From: JAFCEV01 sp964473005
Lineage (GTDB): Archaea > Nanobdellota > Nanobdellia > Pacearchaeales > GW2011-AR1
Reading direction: 5' to 3'
NCBI GenBank assembly: GCA_964473005.1
Contig: CAYYME010000011.1
Location: 1 to 16,117 of the forward strand
DNA: 16,117 nucleotides
Each line of letters begins with the position of its first letter. Positions within the stretch are counted from its first letter, which is position 1. A model generated the notes under the pieces. The model was not told the origin of the DNA. It saw nothing but the letters and a program-made list of their open reading frames with translations, and did no database searches. Of this stretch, positions 6,605 through 12,662 are shown piece by piece. Made by a program: the position numbers and the translations under genes.

Positions 6605-6988
6605 ATGGAAAAAGATAGAAAATATTCTTATAGAAAGCGTCTTTATGGCTTCTCAGAACCAAAAATAAAAAATCCCACAAGTTTAATTTCAACTATTAAA
6701 AAATATCATATTGATTTTCCACAAGAGGAATTTAATACAAAAGTAAGTGAAATTTTAAAAAAGGGCAATCTTCCTATAAAAGAAAGGACATTAAAAGATA
6801 TAATAATGTGGGATATTCTGGATAAAAAAGGATTATTATCTCCAGAAAGAATAGCTAGGATATTAAATTATAATTCTAGCTGGGAAAAACCAATTGAAGA
6901 TTTTATGCGTGAAAGAAAATATGTGTGTGTAGAAAGCAATGGAGAGAGAATCTATTTTCCTCCTACTCAACAAACCTCACAAAAATAA
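6605..6988 (+). CDS. 127-residue protein, possible winged-helix fold, unknown function
   Basis: Last gene of the five-gene run, 13 bases after the lipoprotein gene. Soluble and basic. The second half (about 63-118) has the layout of a winged helix: helix LKDIIMWDILDKKG, then LLSPERIARILNY (helix-turn-helix-like), a third helix WEKPIEDFMRERKY, and two short strands VCVESNGERIYFPP. This would fit DNA or RNA binding, but I assign it on pattern alone. The N-terminal half (YSYRKRLYGFSEPKIKNPTSLISTIKKYHIDFP) is not recognised. Its 3' end overlaps the convergent pcm gene by 26 bases. The ATG lies after an A9 stretch without a ribosome binding site. Confidence 0.7.
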   Translation: MEKDRKYSYRKRLYGFSEPKIKNPTSLISTIKKYHIDFPQEEFNTKVSEILKKGNLPIKERTLKDIIMWDILDKKGLLSPERIARILNYNSSWEKPIEDFMRERKYVCVESNGERIYFPPTQQTSQK

Positions 6989-7574
6989 ATCCTGCTATTT
7001 CTCTTTTTAATCTGAATTTATTGTCTTTTCTCTGAATCACAGCCAGAGATTGTTCATATCTTGAACCAACAGGAGCCACTAAAATCCCTTTATCTTTCAG
7101 CTGATTGAGGATTTTATCGGGAACTTTTTCACATCCGGCACTTATTAATATCCTGTCAAAAGGTGCTGCTTCTTCAAGCCCCTCTCTTCCGTTTTTGTTA
7201 TAGATTTTAATAGTTTCATACTCTTTTAGATTTTCAATTGACTTTTCTGCCAGGCTTTTTATAATCTCCACGCCATAAACTTTTCCTTTTTTTCCGATTA
7301 ATTCTGATATCAAAGCCAAAACATATCCGCATCCAGAGCCTATTTCCAGAACTTTCTGGGCTTTTTTTAAATCAAGAAGAGAAAGCATAGTTGCAATTGT
7401 ATATGGCTGGGAAATTGTCTGCCCCTCCCCAATTCTAAGGGCATTGTCTTCATATGCCCTGTTCTTCAAATCTTCAGGAACAAACTCCTCTCTTTTAACT
7501 TCTGAAAAAGCATTTAAGATTTTTTTTGAAAATCCTTTCTCTTTCAAACTTTGGAGGAGCTGTTGTTTATTCAT
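6963..7574 (-). CDS. pcm: Protein-L-isoaspartate O-methyltransferase
   Basis: Repairs aged proteins by S-adenosylmethionine-dependent methylation of L-isoaspartyl residues; cytoplasmic. 203 residues, normal for archaea and bacteria. Diagnostic motifs are the substrate loop GEGQTISQPYTIATML (49-64), the SAM-binding VLEIGSGCGYVLALIS (75-90), the acidic VYGVEI (99-104), the segment PFDRILISAGCEKVPDKILNQLKDKGILVAPVG and a C-terminal FVRFVE. All expected blocks are present and in order. It is the last gene of a minus-strand run beginning 90 bases after the SMC stop and may be co-transcribed with it; no clear TATA box is seen in the gap. It overlaps the convergent gene by 26 bases. Confident. Confidence 0.96.
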   Translation of the reverse strand: MNKQQLLQSLKEKGFSKKILNAFSEVKREEFVPEDLKNRAYEDNALRIGEGQTISQPYTIATMLSLLDLKKAQKVLEIGSGCGYVLALISELIGKKGKVYGVEIIKSLAEKSIENLKEYETIKIYNKNGREGLEEAAPFDRILISAGCEKVPDKILNQLKDKGILVAPVGSRYEQSLAVIQRKDNKFRLKREIAGFIFVRFVE

Positions 7575-7621
7575 GTTAAATCTTCAGACTAATTATCTTG
7601 CTAATTCTATCAGACATTATG

Positions 7622-7657
7622 CGAAGCGACTGCGTCGGCGAGCATCCAACTTGTTGG
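7622..7657. repeat. Two small hairpins between the SMC and pcm genes
   Basis: The 90-base gap contains CGAC-TGC-GTCG (about 7628-7638) and the palindromic CCAACTTGTTGG (7646-7657), which flanking bases can extend with one bulge. The patch is richer in G+C than its surroundings. On the minus strand it follows the SMC stop, so it could be a processing or pausing site between two cistrons, or a repeat remnant. Confidence 0.35.
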
Positions 7658-7664
7658 TGCATGA

Positions 7665-10532
7665 CTATATTTTTAAACTTATAATTTTGCTTATTCCATC
7701 ATGCATCGAAACTCCGTAAAGAGTTGTTGCATTTGAAATTACCTCATCATTGTGTGTTATCACAATATACTGCCCTTTTGCCATGTATTTTTTCAAGAGC
7801 ATTGCAAGCCTCTCTGAGTTTCTCTTGTCAAGAGCAGCATCAATTTCATCCAGGATATAAAAGCAATACGGGTTTAATTCCTGAATTGCAAAAATCAGGG
7901 AGAGCGCAACCAGAACCTGCTCTCCTCCTGAAAGAGATTTCACATCAAAATACTTTCCGTGCCCTGTCTTGACTGTTATGCTGACTCCGCCTTCAAAAGG
8001 CTCGCTGTTATTTTCCAGCTCAAGATAAACCTGCCCTTTCACGCTCAACTGCGAAAAATTTCTGGAGAAGATTTCGTTCAGTTCTTTCAGGGTTTTAAGA
8101 AATGCTTTTTTCTTTTTAATGTCAATCTCATGAATGATTTTCAGAACTCCTTCTTTTTCCTTTGCAATAATTCCTGCTTTTTCACTGACAGCGTCGTATT
8201 CTTTTTTTATTGAATCATAGACTTCAAGCGAACGAAGGTTCACAGTGCCTATTTTCGCAAGAGCATCCTGTGTTTTTGCCAGTCTTTCTGCAAGAATTTC
8301 CCTTTTTGCCCTGATTATCTGTATCCCCCCGAATTCCAAAAGCTCTGTTTCAAAATTTCCTTTGATGGCGTCAAATCTCGCCTTCTCAATTTTCAGGTTA
8401 TTGCTTTCCTGCTCTGTATTATAGATGGAGTTCTGCCTTTTTGAAAGCTCAAATTCGTTTTCCCTTATTTTTTTCTGAAGCAAATCTTTTTCTGCAATTA
8501 ATTTCTGGAATTTTCTGCTCAGTTCTTCTTCCTGCTGCCTTTTTCCTGCAAGAATCTTTTCTTTCTGTTTTATCTCCTTTTCAAGAGAGGCAAATTCTTC
8601 ATTAATATCCAACTCTTCCCTCATCAGCTGCTTCAGGGAAATTCTGGAACGTTCCAACTCTCTCTGCTTAAAGGCGATTTCTGAATCAATATTTTCTTCT
8701 GTCCTGAGGGAAATCTCCTGAATTTCAATCCTTGCTGTTTCATATCTCTGCTCAACATTTGAACTCTCGCTGAATTTCTGCTCAAGGTTTTTCCTGATTT
8801 TATCAAGTTCAGAAATCTCTCTTTTGGTTTTGTCTATTTTTTCCTGAAGAAGTTTAATCTGCTCTTTTTTCTCATTTATTCCTGAGATTTTCAGCAAATC
8901 AGATTCCCTCTTCAGAATCTCAGAATTAATCTGCTCTGTTTCCTGCTTGAGCACCTCTCTTTTCTTGTAGATTTCACCAAGCTCTTTGTCAGACTCCCTG
9001 ATTTGCTTCTGCAGTTTATCCATATACGGCGCAAGCTCTTTATTTATGTCATGAACATGTGATTCTGTTATTCTGCTCTTGCAGACAGGGCACACATCCA
9101 TTCTTGAGATTTTTTCAATAAGTTTATTCTGCTTTTCAATTTCATTCTCGCTTACAGACGAAATTCTCTCAAGTTCTATTTCTCTTTTATTCAGATTTTC
9201 CAGAAACTCTTTTTTTTCAGCCAGGGAAAACTTAAGCCTGCTGAGTTTATCCCCGCTGTCCTGCCTGTCAAACATTTCTCCGTATGAGGATTTAATCTGC
9301 CTGAGCAAAAACTCTGATTCGCTGACATAATTCTGAAGAAGGGAAGTTTTATCCTGAATTCTTTCTTTTGCTGATTTAATTTCTGATTTAAGCGTGTAAA
9401 ATTTTTTTCTCTGCTCTTCCAGCTTTTCCAGTTCCTGTTTTTTTAATTCAATTTCCCTTTCTTTCACGCCCATTCTTGAACTCTTTGCGCCTTTCTTGCC
9501 CAGCTCTTTTATAGAATCTTCGTTATCTTCAATAATTTCCTGAATTTCCTGCTTTTGTTTTGATATCTGGGAAAGTTTGTTTTCATAATTTTCCAGACGC
9601 ACATTCAGTCCTGCAAGTTCTGCCCTGATATTTGCTATTTCCTGATTTAATTTTTCCTGTTCCAGCCCTGTTGATTCCTGTATTGTGGAAGTGATAGAAT
9701 TAATTTTTGATTCAAAACCATTTATCTCTGTCTTAATCGCGAGAACATCTTTCTTTATTTTTCCTATTTCTTTGTTTTTATTTTCTATTTCAAGAACAAT
9801 TCTCTCTGATTCTTTTTTTGCCGCTGACAAGTCATAATTTATTATGCTAGCCCTGAAAATTCTGACTTCTTTCTCCAGTTTCTTGAATTTGAGTGCCTGC
9901 TGTCTCTCTTTTTCCAGATTGTTAAGATAGATTGTTCTTTCCCTCAGAATTGCCGAGACTTCCTTTAATTTCTCCTCGGTTTTCCCAAGTTCTTTCAGGG
10001 ATTTTTCTTTTCTGGATTCATAGATTGAGATTCCTGAAACCTCTTCCACTATTTTTCGCCTGTCTTCAGGATACATTCTTACAAAATTCTGGATTTCCCC
10101 CTGAAGAATTATATTAAATCCGTTCGGGTCAAGCCCTGCCTGAGCAAGCAAACTCAAAACCTGCTGCCTGGTTTTTGTTTCTCCTTCAATTTTATAAATG
10201 CTCTGTCCGTTTCTTCTGACAATTCTCTTTATTGAAATTTCATTTTTCTCAATTGAAAAAACTCTGTCAGAATTATCAAAGATTATTTCCACAGCTGCTT
10301 CTTTTGCAGGTCCTATTTCTTTGGTTCCAAGAAAAATTAAATTTCCTGCTTTTGCAGCCCGCATGGATTTTATGCTCAGCCTTCCTAAGACAAAGCAGAG
10401 CGCGTCTGAGATGTTGCTCTTTCCAGAGCCGTTAGGGCCAAGAATTACATTTATTCCTGCTGTAAAAGGAAGTTCTGTTTTTCTCGGAAAACTCTTGAAT
10501 CCGTACATCACCAGTTTTTTTATGTAGCCCAT
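7665..10532 (-). CDS. smc: SMC-type chromosome ATPase with a Rad50-like zinc hook instead of a hinge
   Basis: 955 residues from ATG 10532. The N-terminal half-head is SMC-like: LVMYGFKSFPRKTELPF, then Walker A GPNGSGKS (32-39). The phrases ILQGEIQNFVRMYPEDRRKIVEEVSGISIYE and, at the C-terminus, LSGGEQVLVALSL (from 867), Walker B FYILDEIDAALD (D895, E896), THNDEV and LYGVSMHDGISKIISLKI are SMC signatures rather than Rad50 ones. Between them are two long coiled coils of about 300 residues each. At the midpoint stands MDVCPVCKSRI (Cys 481 and 484), a CxxC zinc hook, where SMC proteins normally have a ~150-residue hinge domain; the usual length is about 1150-1200. Dimerisation would be by Zn2+ shared between two hooks. 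GGAGG (10542-10546) is 9 bases before ATG 10532, ruling out the TTG at 10541, which touches it. Predicted role: chromosome organisation. No scpA or scpB is in the window. Confidence 0.93.
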   Translation of the reverse strand: MGYIKKLVMYGFKSFPRKTELPFTAGINVILGPNGSGKSNISDALCFVLGRLSIKSMRAAKAGNLIFLGTKEIGPAKEAAVEIIFDNSDRVFSIEKNEISIKRIVRRNGQSIYKIEGETKTRQQVLSLLAQAGLDPNGFNIILQGEIQNFVRMYPEDRRKIVEEVSGISIYESRKEKSLKELGKTEEKLKEVSAILRERTIYLNNLEKERQQALKFKKLEKEVRIFRASIINYDLSAAKKESERIVLEIENKNKEIGKIKKDVLAIKTEINGFESKINSITSTIQESTGLEQEKLNQEIANIRAELAGLNVRLENYENKLSQISKQKQEIQEIIEDNEDSIKELGKKGAKSSRMGVKEREIELKKQELEKLEEQRKKFYTLKSEIKSAKERIQDKTSLLQNYVSESEFLLRQIKSSYGEMFDRQDSGDKLSRLKFSLAEKKEFLENLNKREIELERISSVSENEIEKQNKLIEKISRMDVCPVCKSRITESHVHDINKELAPYMDKLQKQIRESDKELGEIYKKREVLKQETEQINSEILKRESDLLKISGINEKKEQIKLLQEKIDKTKREISELDKIRKNLEQKFSESSNVEQRYETARIEIQEISLRTEENIDSEIAFKQRELERSRISLKQLMREELDINEEFASLEKEIKQKEKILAGKRQQEEELSRKFQKLIAEKDLLQKKIRENEFELSKRQNSIYNTEQESNNLKIEKARFDAIKGNFETELLEFGGIQIIRAKREILAERLAKTQDALAKIGTVNLRSLEVYDSIKKEYDAVSEKAGIIAKEKEGVLKIIHEIDIKKKKAFLKTLKELNEIFSRNFSQLSVKGQVYLELENNSEPFEGGVSITVKTGHGKYFDVKSLSGGEQVLVALSLIFAIQELNPYCFYILDEIDAALDKRNSERLAMLLKKYMAKGQYIVITHNDEVISNATTLYGVSMHDGISKIISLKI

Positions 10533-10541
10533 TGAAAACAA

Positions 10542-10546
10542 CCTCC
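10542..10546 (-). promoter_or_regulatory. Ribosome binding site of the SMC gene
   Basis: On the minus strand GGAGG ends nine bases before ATG 10532. A TTG codon at 10541 would begin directly after it, with no spacing, so the ATG must be the start. This shortens the protein by three residues compared with the longest frame. Confidence 0.75.
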
Positions 10547-10580
10547 AGGTTTTTTTCGATTTTCCACTTAGTATTGAAGG

Positions 10581-10613
10581 GCGATTTTTTAAATTGCCTC
10601 CGATGAAAATCGC
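10581..10613. promoter_or_regulatory. Inverted repeat over the SMC promoter, candidate operator
   Basis: GCGATTTT (10581-10588) and AAAATCGC (10606-10613) are perfect 8-bp inverted copies. They flank the best minus-strand TATA candidate (CAATTTAAAAAATCG, about 10584-10598). A third partial copy, CGATTTT, lies at 10558-10564 near the predicted transcription start. This arrangement would suit a dimeric repressor, but only the repeat itself is observed. Confidence 0.4.
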
Positions 10614-10663
10614 ATTTAATTTAATTAAACAAGAAACTGAGGTTTTTAAGATTTTCAGGGGTA

Positions 10664-10685
10664 AATTATGTTAGTGGACATAATT
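10664..10685 (-). terminator. Hairpin at the 3' end of the 184-residue unknown gene
   Basis: AATTATGT and ACATAATT form a perfect 8-bp stem with a 6-base loop, overlapping the stop codon of the minus-strand gene. No U-tract follows, so it may mark an mRNA 3' end or stabilise it rather than be a true intrinsic terminator. Confidence 0.35.
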
Positions 10686-11238
10686 AATCGACAAAAACAA
10701 CTAATTTGATATTCTCATCTTCTTTGTTAAGATTACTATCCCAGCAGTACAAGTCCTTATGCTCTGACTCACAAAGTTTTAGCAAACCACCCCCTCTTAC
10801 ATAAAGAGTTTTATCCCCACCCTCATCAAAAATCGGCATTCCTATTTCATCTAAATTTTTAAACTTCTTTTTATTATTGCCAGATACTAATTGAGGGCTA
10901 AAAATAGGGGGTAAATTGTCTTTTATTTTAAATGCAAGTCCTTCAGGAGCTTTTTTATCTAAAATTATCTCCAAGTTTGGGGGTCCGAAAACAAGTACAG
11001 AGTTCTGAAATCCAAATTCCTTTTCTTTTACCTGTTTCATTAATTTTTTTACGAGATATTCATTTGGAAATTTTTCATTTCCTAAAACCAAACCAAAATT
11101 AGTGAGAATTCTCCCAACAGCTTCTTTTTCAAAAAGATTATATGCAAGGATAGCAGAATAAATATTGCTAGAGATTACTCCGTCTTTTCCAAAGGAAATC
11201 TTTTTCAGAGAAGGATTATCTCCATAATTTAATTTCAC
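10684..11238 (-). CDS. 184-residue protein of unknown function
   Basis: A soluble protein I do not recognise. It begins with GTG at 11238 (MKLNYGDNPSLKKISFGKDGVISS); no in-frame ATG occurs near the N-terminus, so GTG is likely, though the start is not well supported. The first half is helical (NIYSAILAYNLFEKEAVGRILTNFGLVL). The second half is strand-rich, with VLVFGPPNLEIIL, a FDEGGDKTLYVRGGGLLKLCE segment and a final IKLVVFVD. Two Cys (CESEHKDLYC) are too far from other ligands to propose a metal site. It is preceded by a 133-base gap and lies 151 bases before the SMC start on the same strand, with its own 3' hairpin, so it is probably a separate unit. Confidence 0.7.
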   Translation of the reverse strand: MKLNYGDNPSLKKISFGKDGVISSNIYSAILAYNLFEKEAVGRILTNFGLVLGNEKFPNEYLVKKLMKQVKEKEFGFQNSVLVFGPPNLEIILDKKAPEGLAFKIKDNLPPIFSPQLVSGNNKKKFKNLDEIGMPIFDEGGDKTLYVRGGGLLKLCESEHKDLYCWDSNLNKEDENIKLVVFVD

Positions 11239-11371
11239 AGTTTCATTTTATCTTTGATGAAAATTATCAAAAAAAGTTTTATCTAATATACAACCCATAG
11301 TGGTTAGATAAATTAATCTTTTATAAGCATTTATATCATTTAATTGTTATAATTAGATATTAAGTTTATAT

Positions 11372-11482
11372 TCAATATCTTATTACAAATCTTGAACCGC
11401 ATTTCGGGCATTTAGCAAAAAAAGATATATATTCTCTCCATTTAGTTCTTTTCCAAGTATGCCCACATTTTAAGCATTTCAT
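11372..11482 (-). CDS. 36-residue zinc-ribbon microprotein
   Basis: A short frame starting ATG 11482 encodes a basic 36-residue protein with two CxxC knuckles: C3-L-K-C6-G and C25-P-K-C28-G, separated by 18 residues rich in Lys, Arg and aromatic residues, ending SRFVIRY. The C-x2-C-G...C-P-x-C-G-S pattern is the classic zinc ribbon fold, common in archaeal microproteins that bind nucleic acid or a larger enzyme. It starts 22 bases after the rnhB stop on the same strand and is probably co-transcribed with it. That suggests, but does not prove, a link to RNase HII or to nucleic acid. There is no clear Shine-Dalgarno sequence. The spacing and number of cysteines make chance unlikely. Confidence 0.75.
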   Translation of the reverse strand: MKCLKCGHTWKRTKWREYISFFAKCPKCGSRFVIRY

Positions 11483-11504
11483 TTTCTTATTATCATAAAA
11501 ATTT

Positions 11505-12173
11505 TTAAATTTCCAGTTTCTTCTGCTCTGCTTTTTCCTGAACTCTTTTCCATGTGCTCCAGTTTTTTCTGAATATTCCGCTGTCTTTGTGCTTGACAGA
11601 ATGATTTTCCAGAAATTTGGTTGTCAGGGGGTCTGAACAATAGCCTGAACCGACTTCTTTTCCGTATTTATTCTTAAGATCACCCATTTCTTTTTCCCTG
11701 ACGCACTTTGCAAGAATAGAGGCTGCAGATACAGAAGCATGATTTCTGTCTGCCTTGTGCTCGCAGACAATTTCAAGATTTGACAAATCCTCTATTTTTG
11801 TTTTCAAAAAATCCCTCCAGTTGCCTATGTTTCTCGAGGGACAATCAACTATAACTTTTATCTGCTTATAGCCCTTGTTTATCCTGTTGATTATCTCTGC
11901 TGTTTTTAATGCCTCTATCAGATTCAGATTTGTTCCGTGGTCCTGCCTTCCGTTTATTTCTTCAGGATATGCCAAAACAACCTCAAATGTCTCTGCTTCC
12001 TCCCTGATTTTCTCAGCAAGAAATTCTCTTCTCTTATGCGTCAGCTGTTTGGAATCTTTTACACCCATTTTCTTGAATTTTGCTGCTGTTTTCTCGTCTA
12101 TAAGACAGCCTGCAAGAACCATGGGTCCGATTACAGGGCCTCTTCCGGCATCATCAATTCCAAGTTCTAACAT
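11505..12173 (-). CDS. rnhB: Ribonuclease HII
   Basis: Cuts the RNA strand of RNA-DNA hybrids and initiates removal of single ribonucleotides from DNA. 222 residues, normal for archaea. The N-terminal catalytic motif reads GIDDAGRGPVIGPMVLAG (5-22), with D7 and D8 where most family members have DE; the other metal ligands fit D110 (IKVIVDCPS) and D142 (EHKADRNHASVSAASILAK). The conserved KDSKQLT (39-45), the substrate-sensing GRG and the SAASILAK block are present. Asp in place of Glu keeps the charge, so activity is expected. ATG 12173 lies about 22 bases from a TATA box shared with the divergent tRNA genes, giving a leaderless message. A zinc-ribbon microprotein follows. Confidence 0.96.
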   Translation of the reverse strand: MLELGIDDAGRGPVIGPMVLAGCLIDEKTAAKFKKMGVKDSKQLTHKRREFLAEKIREEAETFEVVLAYPEEINGRQDHGTNLNLIEALKTAEIINRINKGYKQIKVIVDCPSRNIGNWRDFLKTKIEDLSNLEIVCEHKADRNHASVSAASILAKCVREKEMGDLKNKYGKEVGSGYCSDPLTTKFLENHSVKHKDSGIFRKNWSTWKRVQEKAEQKKLEI

Positions 12174-12190
12174 GGCTAAAGGAAAAACTA

Positions 12191-12200
12191 TTTATATAAA
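12191..12200. promoter_or_regulatory. Palindromic TATA box shared by rnhB and the tRNA island
   Basis: TTTATATAAA is a perfect palindrome in the 51-base gap between rnhB (-) and tRNA-Ser(GGA) (+). Its centre is about 22 bases from the rnhB ATG and about 29 bases from the tRNA 5' end, so one element could direct transcription in both directions. Confidence 0.6.
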
Positions 12201-12224
12201 AAGTTTGTTGTGGTGTTGTATGCA

Positions 12225-12305
12225 GCCCGTATCGCATAATGGTATTGCACACGCTTGGAGAGCGTGGCCCTTCGGGGCTCCCAGGTTCGATTCCTGGTGC
12301 GGGCG
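12225..12305 (+). tRNA. tRNA-Ser (anticodon GGA), no intron
   Basis: Acceptor stem GCCCGTA with TGCGGGC (7 bp, one G-T), discriminator G, D arm GCATAATGGTATTGC, anticodon stem CACGC/GCGTG with loop TTGGAGA (anticodon at 12257-12259), long variable arm GCCC-TTCG-GGGC that marks a class II serine tRNA, T arm CCAGG-TTCGATT-CCTGG. CCA is not encoded. Only two bases separate it from the next tRNA. Confidence 0.95.
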
Positions 12306-12307
12306 TT

Positions 12308-12449
12308 GCCCGGATGGCAGAGCGGCAATTGCAACGGTCTCGAAAATGTGGGGCACCAAAGTTCCCCGACAATCACCCCCTCCTTTAAGAGAGAAAAATC
12401 TGGAGAACCGTGTCCTTTGGACTCCCTGGTTCGAATCCAGGTCCGGGCG
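12308..12449 (+). tRNA. tRNA-Ser (anticodon CGA) with a 61-nt intron
   Basis: Acceptor GCCCGGA/TCCGGGC, discriminator G, anticodon stem ACGGT/ACCGT, anticodon CGA at 12341-12343, variable arm GTCC-TTT-GGAC, T arm CCTGG-TTCGAAT-CCAGG. A canonical-position intron (after base 37) runs from about 12345 to 12405. The splice junction fits a relaxed bulge-helix-bulge: CUCG pairs with CUGG except at position 34. The spliced tRNA is 81 nt. It is probably transcribed together with the preceding tRNA. Confidence 0.93.
12345..12405 (+). other. Archaeal intron in tRNA-Ser(CGA)
   Basis: 61 bases between tRNA positions 37 and 38, with an internal hairpin (GGGG at 12350-12353 with CCCC at 12364-12367). The exact ends could shift by a base, because the bulge-helix-bulge is not perfect. 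Removal would be by the archaeal tRNA splicing endonuclease. Confidence 0.75.
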
Positions 12450-12464
12450 TTATTGGATTGAGAA

Positions 12465-12476
12465 AGTTTTAAAAGC
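12465..12476 (+). promoter_or_regulatory. TATA box of the initiator-type tRNA
   Basis: AGTTTTAAAAGC is centred about 28 bases before the 5' end of the Met tRNA, the expected distance for an archaeal promoter. This suggests the tRNA has its own start independent of the serine pair. Confidence 0.5.
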
Positions 12477-12498
12477 AAATTTCAATATGAATTGATAT

Positions 12499-12621
12499 AG
12501 CAGGGTAGAGGAGTCTGGAGTCCTCACTGGGCCCATAAGCGAATCCGTAGGATTCCCATTCCTACACGATTTATCGCATAGGAAACCCAGAGATCGCGTG
12601 GTTCAAATCCCGCCCCTGCTA
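12499..12621 (+). tRNA. Initiator-type tRNA-Met (CAT) with a 47-nt intron
   Basis: Acceptor AGCAGGG/CCCTGCT gives an A1-U72 pair, and the anticodon stem CTGGG/CCCAG carries three G-C pairs next to the loop; both mark initiator tRNAs. The anticodon CAT is at 12534-12536. Base 33 is C rather than the near-universal U, making the spliced anticodon arm CTGGGCCCATAACCCAG, the sequence known from eukaryotic initiators. The D stem is GAGG/CCTC. The T stem pairs as GCG.GG with CCCGC only if T12599 is bulged out. Intron about 12538-12584. Spliced length 76 nt, discriminator A. Confidence 0.9.
12538..12584 (+). other. Archaeal intron in the initiator-type tRNA
   Basis: 47 bases after position 37. The bulge-helix-bulge is recognisable: 3-base bulges UAA and AAA, a central helix CCCA/UAGG with one mismatch at position 34, and an outer helix GCGA (12539-12542) with UCGC (12574-12577). 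A further inner stem (GAATCC with GGATTC near 12541-12555) is possible. Confidence 0.75.
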
Positions 12622-12652
12622 TCTGGATTTGAACAGTTCAAATCCCTGCTAT
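12601..12652 (+). repeat. Partial duplication of the Met tRNA 3' end, with a hairpin
   Basis: GTTCAAATCC occurs inside the tRNA (12601-12610) and again at 12636-12645. CTGCTAT occurs at 12616-12622 and again at 12646-12652, so the second copy is the tRNA 3' end minus about five bases. An inverted copy, GGATTTGAAC (12625-12634), sits between them and forms a perfect 10-bp hairpin arm with the second copy. This may be a short tandem duplication or a worn attachment site; no integrase is in the window. Confidence 0.6.
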
Positions 12653-12662
12653 TAAAATTAAC

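Noticed and set aside
9079..10527. Plus-strand frames opposite the SMC gene
   Set aside because: Antisense of coiled-coil codons gives Ser/Phe/Leu-rich hydrophobic translations that mimic membrane proteins; there is no start signal.
7665..10532. Annotation of the large ATPase as Rad50
   Set aside because: The zinc hook is Rad50-like, but both ATPase halves carry SMC-specific sequence and no mre11 gene is nearby.
12154..12495. Several overlapping frames of 68-206 codons on both strands
   Set aside because: They run through tRNA genes with clear cloverleaf structure and have no coding features of their own.
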